In this document: piece after piece, positions 18,585-27,343 of the stretch | Position numbering within the stretch: position 1 is the stretch's first letter | Layout of the letters: the number at the start of each line of letters is the position of its first letter | Assembly: GCF_003719305.1 (NCBI RefSeq) | Contig: NZ_RARC01000048.1 | Coordinates: 1 to 35,177 of the forward strand | DNA from: Mycolicibacterium stellerae | GTDB lineage: Bacteria; Actinomycetota; Actinomycetes; Mycobacteriales; Mycobacteriaceae | Reading direction: 5' to 3' | Length of the DNA stretch: 35,177 bases | Notes under the pieces: generated by a model | What the model was told of the DNA's origin: nothing | Seen by the model: only the letters and a program-made list of their open reading frames with translations | Databases searched by the model: none | Made by a program: the position numbers and the translations under genes

Positions 18585-20918
18585 CTAGCGCGTTATCCCG
18601 GGCATACTCAGCGCCGACATGGAGTCATCCGATAGCGGATTGTCATGAACCATGTAGGTCCATGTCGAGGTCGGCCGGGCCAGCTTGGACAGGTCGAGCC
18701 CTTGCTCCTCTTCCAGGACGTTTGCGGTCTCGAAGGTCTGCTGAGCGGCCTCGATCGCGTCGGCGGCCAGCGAGGCGAACGCGTCGACGGCCATCCGGTG
18801 GAACTCGTCGATCGGCTTCTGGTGCCCCAACGCACGAAGGTGAATGCTCTCGCGGATATCGGCAAGGTAGCCGAGGTGATCCGCCCACCCGCGGTCCAGG
18901 TGGTAGAGCATGATCTGCCTGCAGATCTTCTCCAACTGTTCCTCGCTGAGGTCCTCGGCCAGCTTCTGGTAGCGGTCCGGCGACTTCTTTTCCAGTTCCT
19001 CGCGGGCAGTCGAGGTGCGCAGCAACGTGTTTCGACGTTCTACCAGGATGGCGCGCTGCTGGGCGATCAGCTCGTTGAACTGCCAGGTGTTGGCATGCAC
19101 CGACAGCAGCCGGCCTTCGGCGACGCGCTGTGCGTGGTCGAGTAGGCCCGCGGCCTTCTTGTTGACGACGAGGCCGTCGTCGTCGGTTTCAGTGGGCAGC
19201 TTGTTCAGCTTCTCCGGCTCCAGGTGGGCCCTCACCACGTCGTCTTCCCAGCTGGAGAAGAAGACCGACGAACCGGGGTCGCCCTGGCGGCCCGCGCGGC
19301 CGCGCAGCTGGTTGTCCAGCCGCTGGGTGCTGTGCCGCCCGGTGCCGATGACATGCAGGCCGCCAAGCTCGGCGACCTCATCGTGGTCGACTTCGTCGGA
19401 GCCGCCGAGGCGGATGTCGGTGCCGCGGCCTGCCATTTGGGTGGACACCGTGACTGAGCCGAGCGTGCCCGCTTCGGCGATGACCCGCGCTTCTTCCTCG
19501 TCGTTTTTCGCGTTCAGCACGACGGCGGGCACGCCGGCCTTGACCAACTTCTCGTGCAGTTCCTCGGATTCGGCGACGTCGCGGGTGCCGACCAGGATCG
19601 GCTGCTTGGTCTTGTGCACTTCGATGATGTGGTCGACGACGCCGTCGATCTTGGCCGCGGCGGTGATGTAGACGCGGTCCGCCTCGTCTTCGCGGATGTT
19701 GGGGGCGTTCGGCGGTATCGGCGAAACACCGAGCTTGTAGAACTGGCGCAGCTGCTCGCCAGCGGCCAGCGCGGTGCCGGTCATACCGCACACCGTGGGA
19801 TACCGGTTGACCAGCGCCTGCACGGTGATGGTGTCGAGCACCTCGCCGGTCTCCGTCGTCTCGATGCCCTCTTTGGCTTCGACGGCGGCCTGCAATCCGT
19901 CGGGCCAGCGCTGCAGTTGCGCGATGCGGCCGCGGCTGGCGTTGATCAGGTGCACGGCGTCGTCGCGGACGATGTAGTGCACGTCTCGGTGCAGCAGCAC
20001 GTGCGCGTGCAGGGCGACGTTCACCTCGGTCAGAGTGGTCCCGACGTGTTCCTCGGAGTACAGGTCGATGCCGCCGAGCTTGGCCTCGATCTTCTGGGCG
20101 CCGGTCTCGGTGAGGTGGACGTTGCGGCTGTCGGAATCGGTGTCGTAGTCGTCGCCTGCGACCAATTCGCCTACCAGCCGGATGATTTCGAGCTTCGGGA
20201 GTTCCCGGTGCGACGTGCCTGCAAGCACAAGAGGAACTAGTGCCTCGTCCACGAGCACCGAGTCTGCTTCGTCGATGAGCGCTACGTCGGGGTTCGGCGA
20301 CACCAGGTCGTCGACGTCTGTGACGAGCTGGTCGCGCAGCACGTCGAACCCGATTTCGTTGATGGAGGCATAGGTGATGTCGCTCTTGTACGCGGCGCGC
20401 CGTTCCTCGGCGGTGGAGTCCGCGGTCACCCAGCCGACGGTCAACCCCATCGCTTCCAGCAGCGGGCCCATCCATTCGGCATCGCGCTTGGCGAGGTAGT
20501 CGTTGATGGTGACGACGTGGACGTGCCTGCCTGCGAGCGCGTAGCCGGCGGCGGCGATCGCGCCGGACAGCGTCTTGCCCTCGCCGGTGGCCATCTCGAT
20601 GACATCGCCTGCCAGCATCCGCAGTGCTCCCAGCAGCTGAACGTCGAACGGCCGCAGCCCGGTCGTGCGTTCGGAGGCCTCCCGGGCGATCGCGAGGAAC
20701 TGCGGAATGTCCTTCGACTCGGCGAGATTCTTGAGATGCAGCAGCTCGGCGGCCTTCTTCAGCTGGTCCTCGTCGAGGTCGGCGGCCTTGTCGTCGAACT
20801 CCTCTGCGGCGCTCACCTGCGCCATCGATCGGGCCTGGTCCCTGTCTGTGCTCGCGCCGAGCAGTTTCCAGAATCGGTTGCTGACACCACTTGAGGTGCG
20901 GGTCTTCGTTCTCGCCAC
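18585..20918 (-). CDS. secA2: Accessory protein translocase ATPase SecA2
   Basis: A 777-residue DEAD-motor ATPase that works with SecYEG to export a subset of mycobacterial proteins. Walker A is MATGEGKTLSGA (about 109-120, Lys115). Walker B is LIDEADSVLVDEA and the second helicase domain contains STQMAGRGTDIRLGG. It is shorter than SecA1 and lacks the C-terminal zinc-binding tail, ending ALSMPGITR as SecA2 proteins do. The open frame runs on to 21161, but residues upstream are Arg/Pro/Ser-rich and unlike the family. GTG 20918 gives VARTKTRTSSGVSNRFWKLL, in line with mycobacterial SecA2 N-termini. No strong ribosome binding site is seen. It is first in the minus-strand block leading to pgsA2, 9 bp downstream. 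Confidence 0.96.
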   Translation of the reverse strand: MARTKTRTSSGVSNRFWKLLGASTDRDQARSMAQVSAAEEFDDKAADLDEDQLKKAAELLHLKNLAESKDIPQFLAIAREASERTTGLRPFDVQLLGALRMLAGDVIEMATGEGKTLSGAIAAAGYALAGRHVHVVTINDYLAKRDAEWMGPLLEAMGLTVGWVTADSTAEERRAAYKSDITYASINEIGFDVLRDQLVTDVDDLVSPNPDVALIDEADSVLVDEALVPLVLAGTSHRELPKLEIIRLVGELVAGDDYDTDSDSRNVHLTETGAQKIEAKLGGIDLYSEEHVGTTLTEVNVALHAHVLLHRDVHYIVRDDAVHLINASRGRIAQLQRWPDGLQAAVEAKEGIETTETGEVLDTITVQALVNRYPTVCGMTGTALAAGEQLRQFYKLGVSPIPPNAPNIREDEADRVYITAAAKIDGVVDHIIEVHKTKQPILVGTRDVAESEELHEKLVKAGVPAVVLNAKNDEEEARVIAEAGTLGSVTVSTQMAGRGTDIRLGGSDEVDHDEVAELGGLHVIGTGRHSTQRLDNQLRGRAGRQGDPGSSVFFSSWEDDVVRAHLEPEKLNKLPTETDDDGLVVNKKAAGLLDHAQRVAEGRLLSVHANTWQFNELIAQQRAILVERRNTLLRTSTAREELEKKSPDRYQKLAEDLSEEQLEKICRQIMLYHLDRGWADHLGYLADIRESIHLRALGHQKPIDEFHRMAVDAFASLAADAIEAAQQTFETANVLEEEQGLDLSKLARPTSTWTYMVHDNPLSDDSMSALSMPGITR

Positions 20919-21021
20919 GACAGCTACGGTACGCGGCGGTCCTTTTGCCCTGCGACGGTGCGTGTCTGCCCCCGGACATGCCGTTGGACGTGCGCATTCT
21001 GCGCGCGCTCGCGCTGCTCGC

Positions 21022-21885
21022 CTAGCGGGCGTCGGCGTGGGCGTCGGCAAAATCGATGCGGACGAAATCGGCGACGGCCTCGAATCCGATCCGCTGGTAG
21101 ATCGCGTTTGATGTCGGGTTGGCCAGGTCGGCGAACAGCACCACGTCGTCGACGCCACCACTACGCGCCAGATCCGACGCCGCGGCGGTCACCGCCGAGC
21201 CGTAGCCGTGTCCGCGTGCGTTCCGCGGCGTGAAGACGGGCCCGATGCGGGACACCCCGGCCGCGGGCGCCCGCAGCATCGCCATGCTCACCGGCCTGCC
21301 ACTCTGGTCCCAGAGGACGAAGCGGTCGCCGACAGCGTTCGCGTTGTCGACGAACCGCCGACCCGCGGCCGCGTCACGCTGGTGGCTGAAGGTTTCGACA
21401 AAGAAATGCTCCACCCAGTCGACGAGCAGATCGTTGTCGGCCGCGGTGGCGTCGCGGTGCTTGCCGGGGACTCCTGCAGGCGGTTGCAGGGTGCCCATCC
21501 GGTAGAGCCGTTCTTCTGTGGTGACGGCGCCATCGCGGCCAGTCGTCGCCCGCCAGGCTTCGGCAAAGGCCATCGCCGTATCGCGCCTGCCGCGCACGCC
21601 GCTCATGTCGGGACGGATGCCTGCCAACTCCTTCGCCACGGCCTGACGGGCTTCGGCGGGTATCCCATTGCACACCAACGGATATGGCGGAGTCTGCAGA
21701 GCCGCACCGATGGCGGCGCCGTCGTCCCATACGGTGGTCAGCAGCGCGTCGTCACCGAATCGAGCTGAGCGCAGCAGGGTCAGCTCGATGGTGTTTCCGA
21801 CGGGGTCGCGGCGATAGAGGGGTTCTGCGATCTCGCGGAACCGCGCGGCGACTTCGTGAACCCGGACATCCACGCGGTCCAGCAT
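21022..21885 (-). CDS. GNAT-family N-acetyltransferase
   Basis: A 287-residue protein. The C-terminal third holds the GNAT fold, with acetyl-CoA pyrophosphate-binding motif A in IGPVFTPRNARGHGYGSAV (214-232, R/Q-x-x-G-x-G equivalent around Arg224 to Gly229) and a following NAIYQRIGFEAV segment typical of motif B. The N-terminal half is a degenerate acyltransferase-like domain without such a motif. The substrate is unknown. The start is taken as ATG 21885; a GTG two codons upstream (21891) is possible. A strong AGGAGG-like sequence at about 21930 lies too far upstream to serve either start. I do not recall this gene between secA2 and ilvG in M. tuberculosis, so it may be an insertion here. Confidence 0.88.
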   Translation of the reverse strand: MLDRVDVRVHEVAARFREIAEPLYRRDPVGNTIELTLLRSARFGDDALLTTVWDDGAAIGAALQTPPYPLVCNGIPAEARQAVAKELAGIRPDMSGVRGRRDTAMAFAEAWRATTGRDGAVTTEERLYRMGTLQPPAGVPGKHRDATAADNDLLVDWVEHFFVETFSHQRDAAAGRRFVDNANAVGDRFVLWDQSGRPVSMAMLRAPAAGVSRIGPVFTPRNARGHGYGSAVTAAASDLARSGGVDDVVLFADLANPTSNAIYQRIGFEAVADFVRIDFADAHADAR

Positions 21886-21966
21886 GGCCACCGAATGCTC
21901 AGTGCGTCCAGCGAATTTCGGGTTGATTCCTCCTCGCGAGCGTGCACAGTTGCACAAGAATCTGCG

Positions 21967-21987
21967 GCGTGTCGCGTGCAGACACGC
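21967..21987. terminator. 7-bp inverted repeat between ilvG and the GNAT gene
   Basis: GCGTGTC (21967-21973) and GACACGC (21981-21987) are exact reverse complements around a 7-nt spacer. It lies 55 bp beyond the ilvG stop on the minus strand, before the GNAT start. It could be a weak terminator or an operator; no U-tract follows. Confidence 0.3.
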
Positions 21988-22041
21988 ACACTCGCGGTGG
22001 GGGGTGCCCCGCCCACACGCACCGTCGCTCGCGGTGCGGGG

Positions 22042-23694
22042 TCAGGCGAGGTTCGACCGGCGCGGGTAGGCGACCTGCGGATCGGTCAGCGTGTTGACCA
22101 CCGAAGGCGCCCCCGACGCGAACGCCTGCTCGAGCGCGGGCCGCAGCTGCGCGGGCGTCGACACCAGCTCGCCATGCCCACCGAGTGCGGTGACCACCTC
22201 GTCGTAGCGGGTGCCCGGCCGCAGCTCTGCCACCACCGAATACCCGTACAGGAGTTCCATCGGATGCTTTTCCAGAGCCCAGATCCCGTTGTTGCCGATC
22301 ACCGACACGACGTGAACGCCGTGGCGCACCAACGTATCCCACTCCATGCCGCTGAAACCGAACGCGCCGTCGCCCTGAAGCAGCACCACCTGCCGGTCGG
22401 GTCGGGCCAGCTTCGCGGCCAGCGCGTAGCCGGGACCCGAGCCAAGACAGCCGAACGGCCCGCTGTCCAACCACGCGCCCGGTACATAGCTGTCGATGAC
22501 GCGGCCTGCGTAGGAACCGAAGTCACCGGCGTCGATGACCACGATCGCGTCGCGGTCCAACAGCGGCTTCAGCTCGGCGTACACCCGCATCGGATGCAAA
22601 GGGCTGCGGTCATCGGTCAGTTCGGCGTCCTCGGCGGCACGACCCGCCGATTCCACGACCCTCAGGTCGGAGATCCAGGATTCGTGATCCGCGCCCCGCT
22701 CACCGGCAAGCGCAGCCAATGTCGCCGGAAGATCGCCGTACAACTCGGCGGCGACGTCGCGCGGGTGCGGCCGCTCCGGCACGACGCGATCGGCGACGAT
22801 CAGGCGCGTCTGCTCGCCGAAGACGCCTCCGAAACCAAGCCGGAAATCCATCGGAACGCCGATCATCAGCGCAACGTCGGCCTCCTTCAACGCCTTTGAC
22901 CGCGCTCGCGAGAAGGCCAGCTCGTGGTCGGCCGGTACCGTCCCGCGCGCCATACCGTTCATCAGCACCGGAATGCGCATCGCCTCGGCCAGCGCGAGCA
23001 ACGCCCCCTCCGCATGACCCCACCACACGTTGGTGCCCGCCATGATCACCGGGCGCTGCGCACCGGCGAGCAGACCCGCCGCGACGCTGAGCGCCTCACC
23101 GTCGGCCAGCACCGGATCCGGTCCTGCCGCCAGCGCGCCTGGACCGCCCGCGTCGTCGGCCTCACCGAAGACGTAATCCATCGGGAAGTCGACGAACGCG
23201 ACACCGGTCGGCGAACCGCCGTAACCCATGGCCGCCCTCAGCGCGTCGTCGATGAGCCCGCCGACCGCGCCCGCCGACGACGCGGTGGCCGCGAACCGGG
23301 TCAACGGCGCGACGAACGGCACATGATCGATTTCCTGAAGCGAACCCTGACCCCAGCGCAGCGCCGGTGCCCGGCCGCCGAGCACGACCAGCGGTGACTG
23401 GTTCTGCTGGGCGGCACCCATCGCGCTCATCCCGTTGGTCACGCCGGGTCCCGCGGTGAGCGCCGCAACCCCGGGCACCCGAGTGACCTTCGACCAGCCC
23501 TCGGCGGCGAAGGCGGCGGTCTGCTCGTGTCTGGTGTCGATCAGCCGGACACCCTCGGCGCGGCATCCGTCGTAGATGGAGAACAGATGCCCACCCGACA
23601 GCGTGAAGATCGTGTCGATACCGCTGGCCCGCAATCGGCGCGCGATCAGGTGTCCGGCGCCTACCTTGCTCCCCGTCGGAGCGTCGATGCTCAT
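22042..23694 (-). CDS. ilvG: Thiamine-diphosphate-dependent acetolactate synthase-like enzyme (IlvG)
   Basis: A 550-residue ThDP enzyme. The cofactor-activating glutamate is Glu57 (TRHEQTAAFAAEGW). The ThDP/Mg binding motif runs from GDG (441-443) to NN (468-469). The N-terminal motif FTLSGGHLFSIYDGC is also seen in 2-hydroxyacyl-CoA lyases and oxalyl-CoA decarboxylases, so the annotation as acetolactate synthase (condensation of pyruvate for branched-chain amino acids) is a family call rather than proof of substrate. The position matches M. tuberculosis Rv1820. ATG 23694 is chosen because the conserved protein starts MSIDAPTGSK and a -10-like TATGCT lies 6 nt upstream (leaderless). The open frame continues to 24684, but only as a shadow of the divergent monooxygenase. 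Confidence 0.92.
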   Translation of the reverse strand: MSIDAPTGSKVGAGHLIARRLRASGIDTIFTLSGGHLFSIYDGCRAEGVRLIDTRHEQTAAFAAEGWSKVTRVPGVAALTAGPGVTNGMSAMGAAQQNQSPLVVLGGRAPALRWGQGSLQEIDHVPFVAPLTRFAATASSAGAVGGLIDDALRAAMGYGGSPTGVAFVDFPMDYVFGEADDAGGPGALAAGPDPVLADGEALSVAAGLLAGAQRPVIMAGTNVWWGHAEGALLALAEAMRIPVLMNGMARGTVPADHELAFSRARSKALKEADVALMIGVPMDFRLGFGGVFGEQTRLIVADRVVPERPHPRDVAAELYGDLPATLAALAGERGADHESWISDLRVVESAGRAAEDAELTDDRSPLHPMRVYAELKPLLDRDAIVVIDAGDFGSYAGRVIDSYVPGAWLDSGPFGCLGSGPGYALAAKLARPDRQVVLLQGDGAFGFSGMEWDTLVRHGVHVVSVIGNNGIWALEKHPMELLYGYSVVAELRPGTRYDEVVTALGGHGELVSTPAQLRPALEQAFASGAPSVVNTLTDPQVAYPRRSNLA

Positions 23695-23700
23695 GGCCGC

Positions 23701-23708
23701 AGCATAAT
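23701..23708. promoter_or_regulatory. Overlapping divergent leaderless -10 elements
   Basis: The two start codons (23694 minus, 23716 plus) are separated by 21 bp. On the plus strand CATAAT (23703-23708) is 7 nt before the monooxygenase ATG. On the minus strand TATGCT (reverse complement of 23701-23706) is 6 nt before the ilvG ATG. The two hexamers share four base pairs. Neither gene has room for a conventional leader, so both are probably leaderless and mutually exclusive in polymerase binding. No clear -35 boxes are seen. Confidence 0.55.
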
Positions 23709-23715
23709 CACACCC

Positions 23716-25431
23716 ATGGTTCGCACCGACGTGCTCATCGCAGGCGCTGGCCCCATCGGGCTCACGGCCGCGATCGAACTCGCCCGCCGCGGAGTCGACT
23801 TCCGGATCGTCGACCCCATCACCGACCCGCCGCAGTATGCCAAAGCCGTTGGTGTGCAACCTCGTACGCTCGAAGTGTTCGAAGGTATGGGCGTGCTGAA
23901 CCGCATCCTCGACGCGGCCATCCAGATGTTCGGTCAGATGGTGTACGTCAACGGTGAAAAGGTTGCCCAGATCGAGTTCGCCACGCCCGCCGACGTCCCG
24001 TTCGGGTTCACCGCGATCCCGCAATACGCCACAGAGCGGATCCTGCGCGAGGAGCTGGCCATGCACGGCGTGCAGGTCGAGCGGGGTCTGCGGGTTGCGG
24101 GCTTCGAGCAGGACGACGACGGTGTGACGGCGACCTTGGACAGCGACGGCGGGCAGCAGACCGTGCGGGCAAGCTATCTCGTCGGTGCCGACGGCGCCCA
24201 CAGCATCGTGCGTAAAGGCCTTGGCCTGACGTTCGAGGGCGCGGCGTTCGAGGAGCAGTACATGCTCGGCGACGTCGAGGTGGACTGGTCGGTGCCGCGG
24301 GGCTGGGCGGTCCGGTCGATGCACCAGACCGACGGCACCACCGACGACCTGCTGGTCTGCATTCCACTGCCCGGCCGGGGGCGGTACCGCATGTCGATGC
24401 TGGTGCCAGAGGACCTCACGGGTGGATCGGCGGCCCCCGACGGGATCGCGCACGGGTTCGAGGGATCCCGTAAGCCGGAATTGCACCATATCCAGGCGGT
24501 GCTGGACCGCTTGGCGCCGGAGCAAGTCACCGCGCGAAACCTGCGGTGGTCCTCGGTGTTTCGGATCAGCCACCGCATCGTCGACGCCTACGGCCGCGGC
24601 CGCGTGTTCGTGGCGGGCGATGCCGCGCACATTCACCCGCCGACGGGCGCCCAGGGCATGAACACCGGCATCCAGGATGCCCACAACCTGGCCTGGAAGT
24701 TGGCGCTGGCGGTGGCAGCCGACGCGGCGCCCGGGCTATTGGACAGCTACGACGCCGAGCGGCGGCCGGTCGGCGAGGAGGTCGTCGGCCGGACGGTGCG
24801 CAGCGCGCGGGAAGGCATCGGCGCCGACTCGACCGACCCGGACTTCGTGATCCGGCGGGAGGCACAGCTGTTGATCCGCTACGACGACAGCCCGATCGTC
24901 GCGAAGGGCGCCGGGGGCCGCGCCCCCGATGCGACAGGCCTGACCCGCGATGCCGTCACGGGTCCGATGCGGCTTTTCTCGTTGCTTAGTCGGCGTGAGC
25001 ACACCGTGTTGCTCTACGCAGGCGGCGATTCGACCGCCGACGATATCGCGTCTTTCGAGCGGGCTGCGCAGGCGGCCGTCGCCGCCGCGCGCGGCCACAT
25101 CGACGTGTATCTGATCGTCGCGACCGACGCCGACGTGGCAACCACGGTGTTGCCGCTGATCCGCGACAGCGCTGGGGATTTCGCGCGGATGTACGCCGCC
25201 GGCGAATCGGCTGTGTACGTCGTGCGACCGGACGGCCACCTGTCGTTCGCCGCGTCCCGAGTCGACGCCGACGAGCTGGTCACCCACCTGTCCTCGACAT
25301 TCGGCGCAAGCGTGTCGACCACGGCAGGCGCCCGACCTGCGGTAGCTTCGCCGCAGGCCGACTCCGGCTGGAGGGAGGCGTCGCTGAATGAACACCGGCA
25401 CCTTCTCCTCGTCGATCGACTGGAGCCATGA
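23716..25431 (+). CDS. FAD-dependent aromatic monooxygenase (group A hydroxylase)
   Basis: A 571-residue single-component flavin hydroxylase that would use NAD(P)H and O2 to hydroxylate an aromatic or polycyclic substrate. FAD-binding GAGPIG is at 10-15, the DG motif is Asp159-Gly160 (VGADGAHSIVR), and the GD motif is Gly301-Asp302, followed by AAHIHPPTGAQGMNTGIQDA, typical of the PheA/TfdB/MhpA class. A thioredoxin-like C-terminal region follows from about residue 400. ATG 23716 is chosen from the -10 box 7 nt upstream; the frame is open further back but overlaps ilvG. Its 3' end overlaps the first BacA-like gene by 44 bp. I do not recall it at this locus in M. tuberculosis, so it is probably an accessory insertion. 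The substrate is unknown. Confidence 0.92.
   Translation: MVRTDVLIAGAGPIGLTAAIELARRGVDFRIVDPITDPPQYAKAVGVQPRTLEVFEGMGVLNRILDAAIQMFGQMVYVNGEKVAQIEFATPADVPFGFTAIPQYATERILREELAMHGVQVERGLRVAGFEQDDDGVTATLDSDGGQQTVRASYLVGADGAHSIVRKGLGLTFEGAAFEEQYMLGDVEVDWSVPRGWAVRSMHQTDGTTDDLLVCIPLPGRGRYRMSMLVPEDLTGGSAAPDGIAHGFEGSRKPELHHIQAVLDRLAPEQVTARNLRWSSVFRISHRIVDAYGRGRVFVAGDAAHIHPPTGAQGMNTGIQDAHNLAWKLALAVAADAAPGLLDSYDAERRPVGEEVVGRTVRSAREGIGADSTDPDFVIRREAQLLIRYDDSPIVAKGAGGRAPDATGLTRDAVTGPMRLFSLLSRREHTVLLYAGGDSTADDIASFERAAQAAVAAARGHIDVYLIVATDADVATTVLPLIRDSAGDFARMYAAGESAVYVVRPDGHLSFAASRVDADELVTHLSSTFGASVSTTAGARPAVASPQADSGWREASLNEHRHLLLVDRLEP
25343..25348 (+). promoter_or_regulatory. TAGCTT element upstream of the first BacA-like gene
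   Basis: GCGGTAGCTT here is repeated at the third BacA-like gene. It fits TANNNT and lies 39 nt before the ATG at 25388, inside the monooxygenase coding sequence. Unlike the other two copies it would give a short leader that includes the strong GGAGGGAGG Shine-Dalgarno at about 25371-25379. Confidence 0.3.
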
Positions 25432-27298
25432 GCTACTGAATTCCACCGTGTGGGTGGTGGTTGCGTTCGCCATCACCGCGCCGTGCCTGATCGTCGTTCT
25501 CGTCCTGATCGGACGGACGACCGAGTGGGGGCGCCAGTTCTGGCGCGTCACCGGGCCGTACTTCATGGGCAGGCAGAGCCAGGTGGTGTGGGCCATGTTG
25601 GCGCTGCTGCTGGTATCGACGATCATCGCGGTCCGAATCACCGTCTTGATCAGCTACTACACCAACGACGTCTTCACCTCGCTGCAAGTCGCCCTCCAGG
25701 GAATTGCCACGGGCGAAAGTGAGCTCACCGATTCGGGCATTCACGGCTTCTGGGTGACCATCGGCATCTTCGCGATCCTCGCTGTGGTGCACGTCGTCCT
25801 CAACCTGGCCGACATGTACCTGATGCAACGGTTCATCATGCGATGGCGGATCTGGCTGAGCGCCAGGCTGATTGACGACTGGCTTGGCGACTTCGCCTAC
25901 TACCGGCGGCAATTCTTCCGCACCCCCAGCGACAACCCCGACCAGCGCATCCAACAGGACATCGACATCTTCACCACGGGAGTCGGTGGACAGCCCAACA
26001 ACCCGGCATACGGGTCGGGACACACCCTGTTGTTCGGTGCGGTGGCGGCCGTGCTCTCGGTGATCGCGTTCGGCTCGATCCTCTGGCAGCTGTCGGGAGC
26101 CCTGACGCTGGGTGGAATCACGCTCCCGCGGGCGTTGTTCTGGATCGTCATCGTCTACGTGCTGGGGGCCACCGTCATCGCCTTCATCATCGGCAGACCG
26201 CTGATCCGGTTGAGCTATCTGAACGAGCTTCGAAACGCCGGCTTCCGGTACGCGCTGGTGCGGGTGCGGGATGCGAGCGCCGCCATCGGTTTGTATCGAG
26301 GCGAGAAGGTCGAACGCGGCCTGCTGGGCGGTCGGCTGTCGGAGGTGATGTCGAACTACGGCGACTGGCTCAACCGCATGGTGCGGTTCATCGGCTGGAA
26401 CCTGACGGTGAGCCAGGCGATCAACCCGTTGCCCTACGTCGTTCAGGCGCCACGGCTTTTCGCACGCGAAATCTCCTTCGGCGATGTCATCCAGTCGGCG
26501 ACCGCGTTTGTGACGATCCACAACGCGCTGTCGTTTTTTCGAGAGGCCTACGACGAGTTCGCGAGCTACCGCGCGGCGGTGATCCGGCTCGACGGGCTCG
26601 TCGCGGAGAACGAGCGTGCCCGCAGGTTCAGCCAGGTGACGACGGCAACCACCACCGACGGCTCTTTGGCGGTGGAAGGTGTCGAGGTGCGAACTCCCGA
26701 CGGTGCGAATCTGCTTCGGGCACTTGACTTCACCCTCGAGCCGGGCGACACGCTGCTGATCAGCGGACCCTCGGGTATCGGCAAGACCGTTCTATTGCAG
26801 AGCCTCGCAGGCCTGTGGCCGTTCGTGTCGGGCAGCGTCGCGCTGCCTGCAGGCAGGCAGGCTGCGATGTTCGTGCCTCAGCTGCCGTACCTGCCCCTGG
26901 GCGACCTGCGCGCCGTCACGTCGTATCCGAACGACGAGGGCGCCGTGGACGACAGGGAGATCCAGCAGGCCTTGATCAAGGTCGCCCTCCCGCAGTTGGC
27001 GATCCGGCTCAACGACGTCGGCGACTGGGGAAAGGTGCTCTCGGTCGGCGAGCAGCAACGGATCGCCTTTGCCAGGATCCTGCTGACCAAACCGCGGGCG
27101 GTGTTTCTCGACGAGTCGACCTCGGCACTGGACGAGGGCCTCGAGCTGACGCTCTACGAGCTGATTCGCACGGAGCTGCCGGAGATGATTCTGGTCAGCG
27201 TGAGTCACCGCGGCACGGTCGAGCAGTTCCACGCGCGGCACCTGGAGCTGGTCGGTCGTGGTGAGTGGCGGCTGGAGCCACTCGGCACGCGCAACTGA
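25388..27298 (+). CDS. BacA/SbmA-like ABC transporter, copy 1
   Basis: A 636-residue half-transporter with transmembrane and ATPase domains fused. The membrane domain (about 15-370, six helices expected) has family stretches EWGRQFWRVTGPYF, NPDQRIQQDIDIF and ALSFFREAYDEFASYRAAVI. The nucleotide-binding domain has Walker A GPSGIGKT (460-467), Q-loop VPQLPYLPLGD, signature LSVGEQQRIAFAR, Walker B AVFLDESTSALDEG and H-loop SVSHR. M. tuberculosis has one such gene, Rv1819c (BacA), which imports cobalamin and other hydrophilic solutes including bleomycin. This copy is the most divergent of the three at the N-terminus, in Walker A and in the signature (V for P). GGAGGGAGG precedes the ATG by about 8 nt. 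It overlaps the monooxygenase by 44 bp and is probably coupled to it. Confidence 0.94.
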   Translation: MNTGTFSSSIDWSHELLNSTVWVVVAFAITAPCLIVVLVLIGRTTEWGRQFWRVTGPYFMGRQSQVVWAMLALLLVSTIIAVRITVLISYYTNDVFTSLQVALQGIATGESELTDSGIHGFWVTIGIFAILAVVHVVLNLADMYLMQRFIMRWRIWLSARLIDDWLGDFAYYRRQFFRTPSDNPDQRIQQDIDIFTTGVGGQPNNPAYGSGHTLLFGAVAAVLSVIAFGSILWQLSGALTLGGITLPRALFWIVIVYVLGATVIAFIIGRPLIRLSYLNELRNAGFRYALVRVRDASAAIGLYRGEKVERGLLGGRLSEVMSNYGDWLNRMVRFIGWNLTVSQAINPLPYVVQAPRLFAREISFGDVIQSATAFVTIHNALSFFREAYDEFASYRAAVIRLDGLVAENERARRFSQVTTATTTDGSLAVEGVEVRTPDGANLLRALDFTLEPGDTLLISGPSGIGKTVLLQSLAGLWPFVSGSVALPAGRQAAMFVPQLPYLPLGDLRAVTSYPNDEGAVDDREIQQALIKVALPQLAIRLNDVGDWGKVLSVGEQQRIAFARILLTKPRAVFLDESTSALDEGLELTLYELIRTELPEMILVSVSHRGTVEQFHARHLELVGRGEWRLEPLGTRN

Positions 27299-27331
27299 GG
27301 CGTCTACAGCGCTGGCCCAAGCTTGTCGGGG

Positions 27332-27337
27332 TAGGTT
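27332..27337 (+). promoter_or_regulatory. -10 element for leaderless BacA-like copy 2
   Basis: TAGGTT matches TANNNT and ends 6 nt before the GTG at 27344. It resembles the TAGCTT in front of copies 1 and 3. It supports the GTG rather than the ATG at 27356 as start, although AGAGGGA before that ATG is a possible ribosome binding site. Confidence 0.45.
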
Positions 27338-27343
27338 GCCGGG

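Noticed and set aside
20919..21161. N-terminal extension of SecA2 to 858 residues
   Set aside because: The extra residues are low-complexity and overlap the GNAT gene; GTG 20918 matches the known SecA2 N-terminus.
23527..23715. N-terminal extension of the monooxygenase to 634 residues
   Set aside because: It overlaps ilvG coding sequence; the FAD motif should lie near the N-terminus, as it does from ATG 23716.
23695..24684. N-terminal extension of ilvG to 880 residues
   Set aside because: The added part is antisense to the monooxygenase and unlike any ThDP enzyme; the conserved protein begins at ATG 23694 with a promoter motif just upstream.
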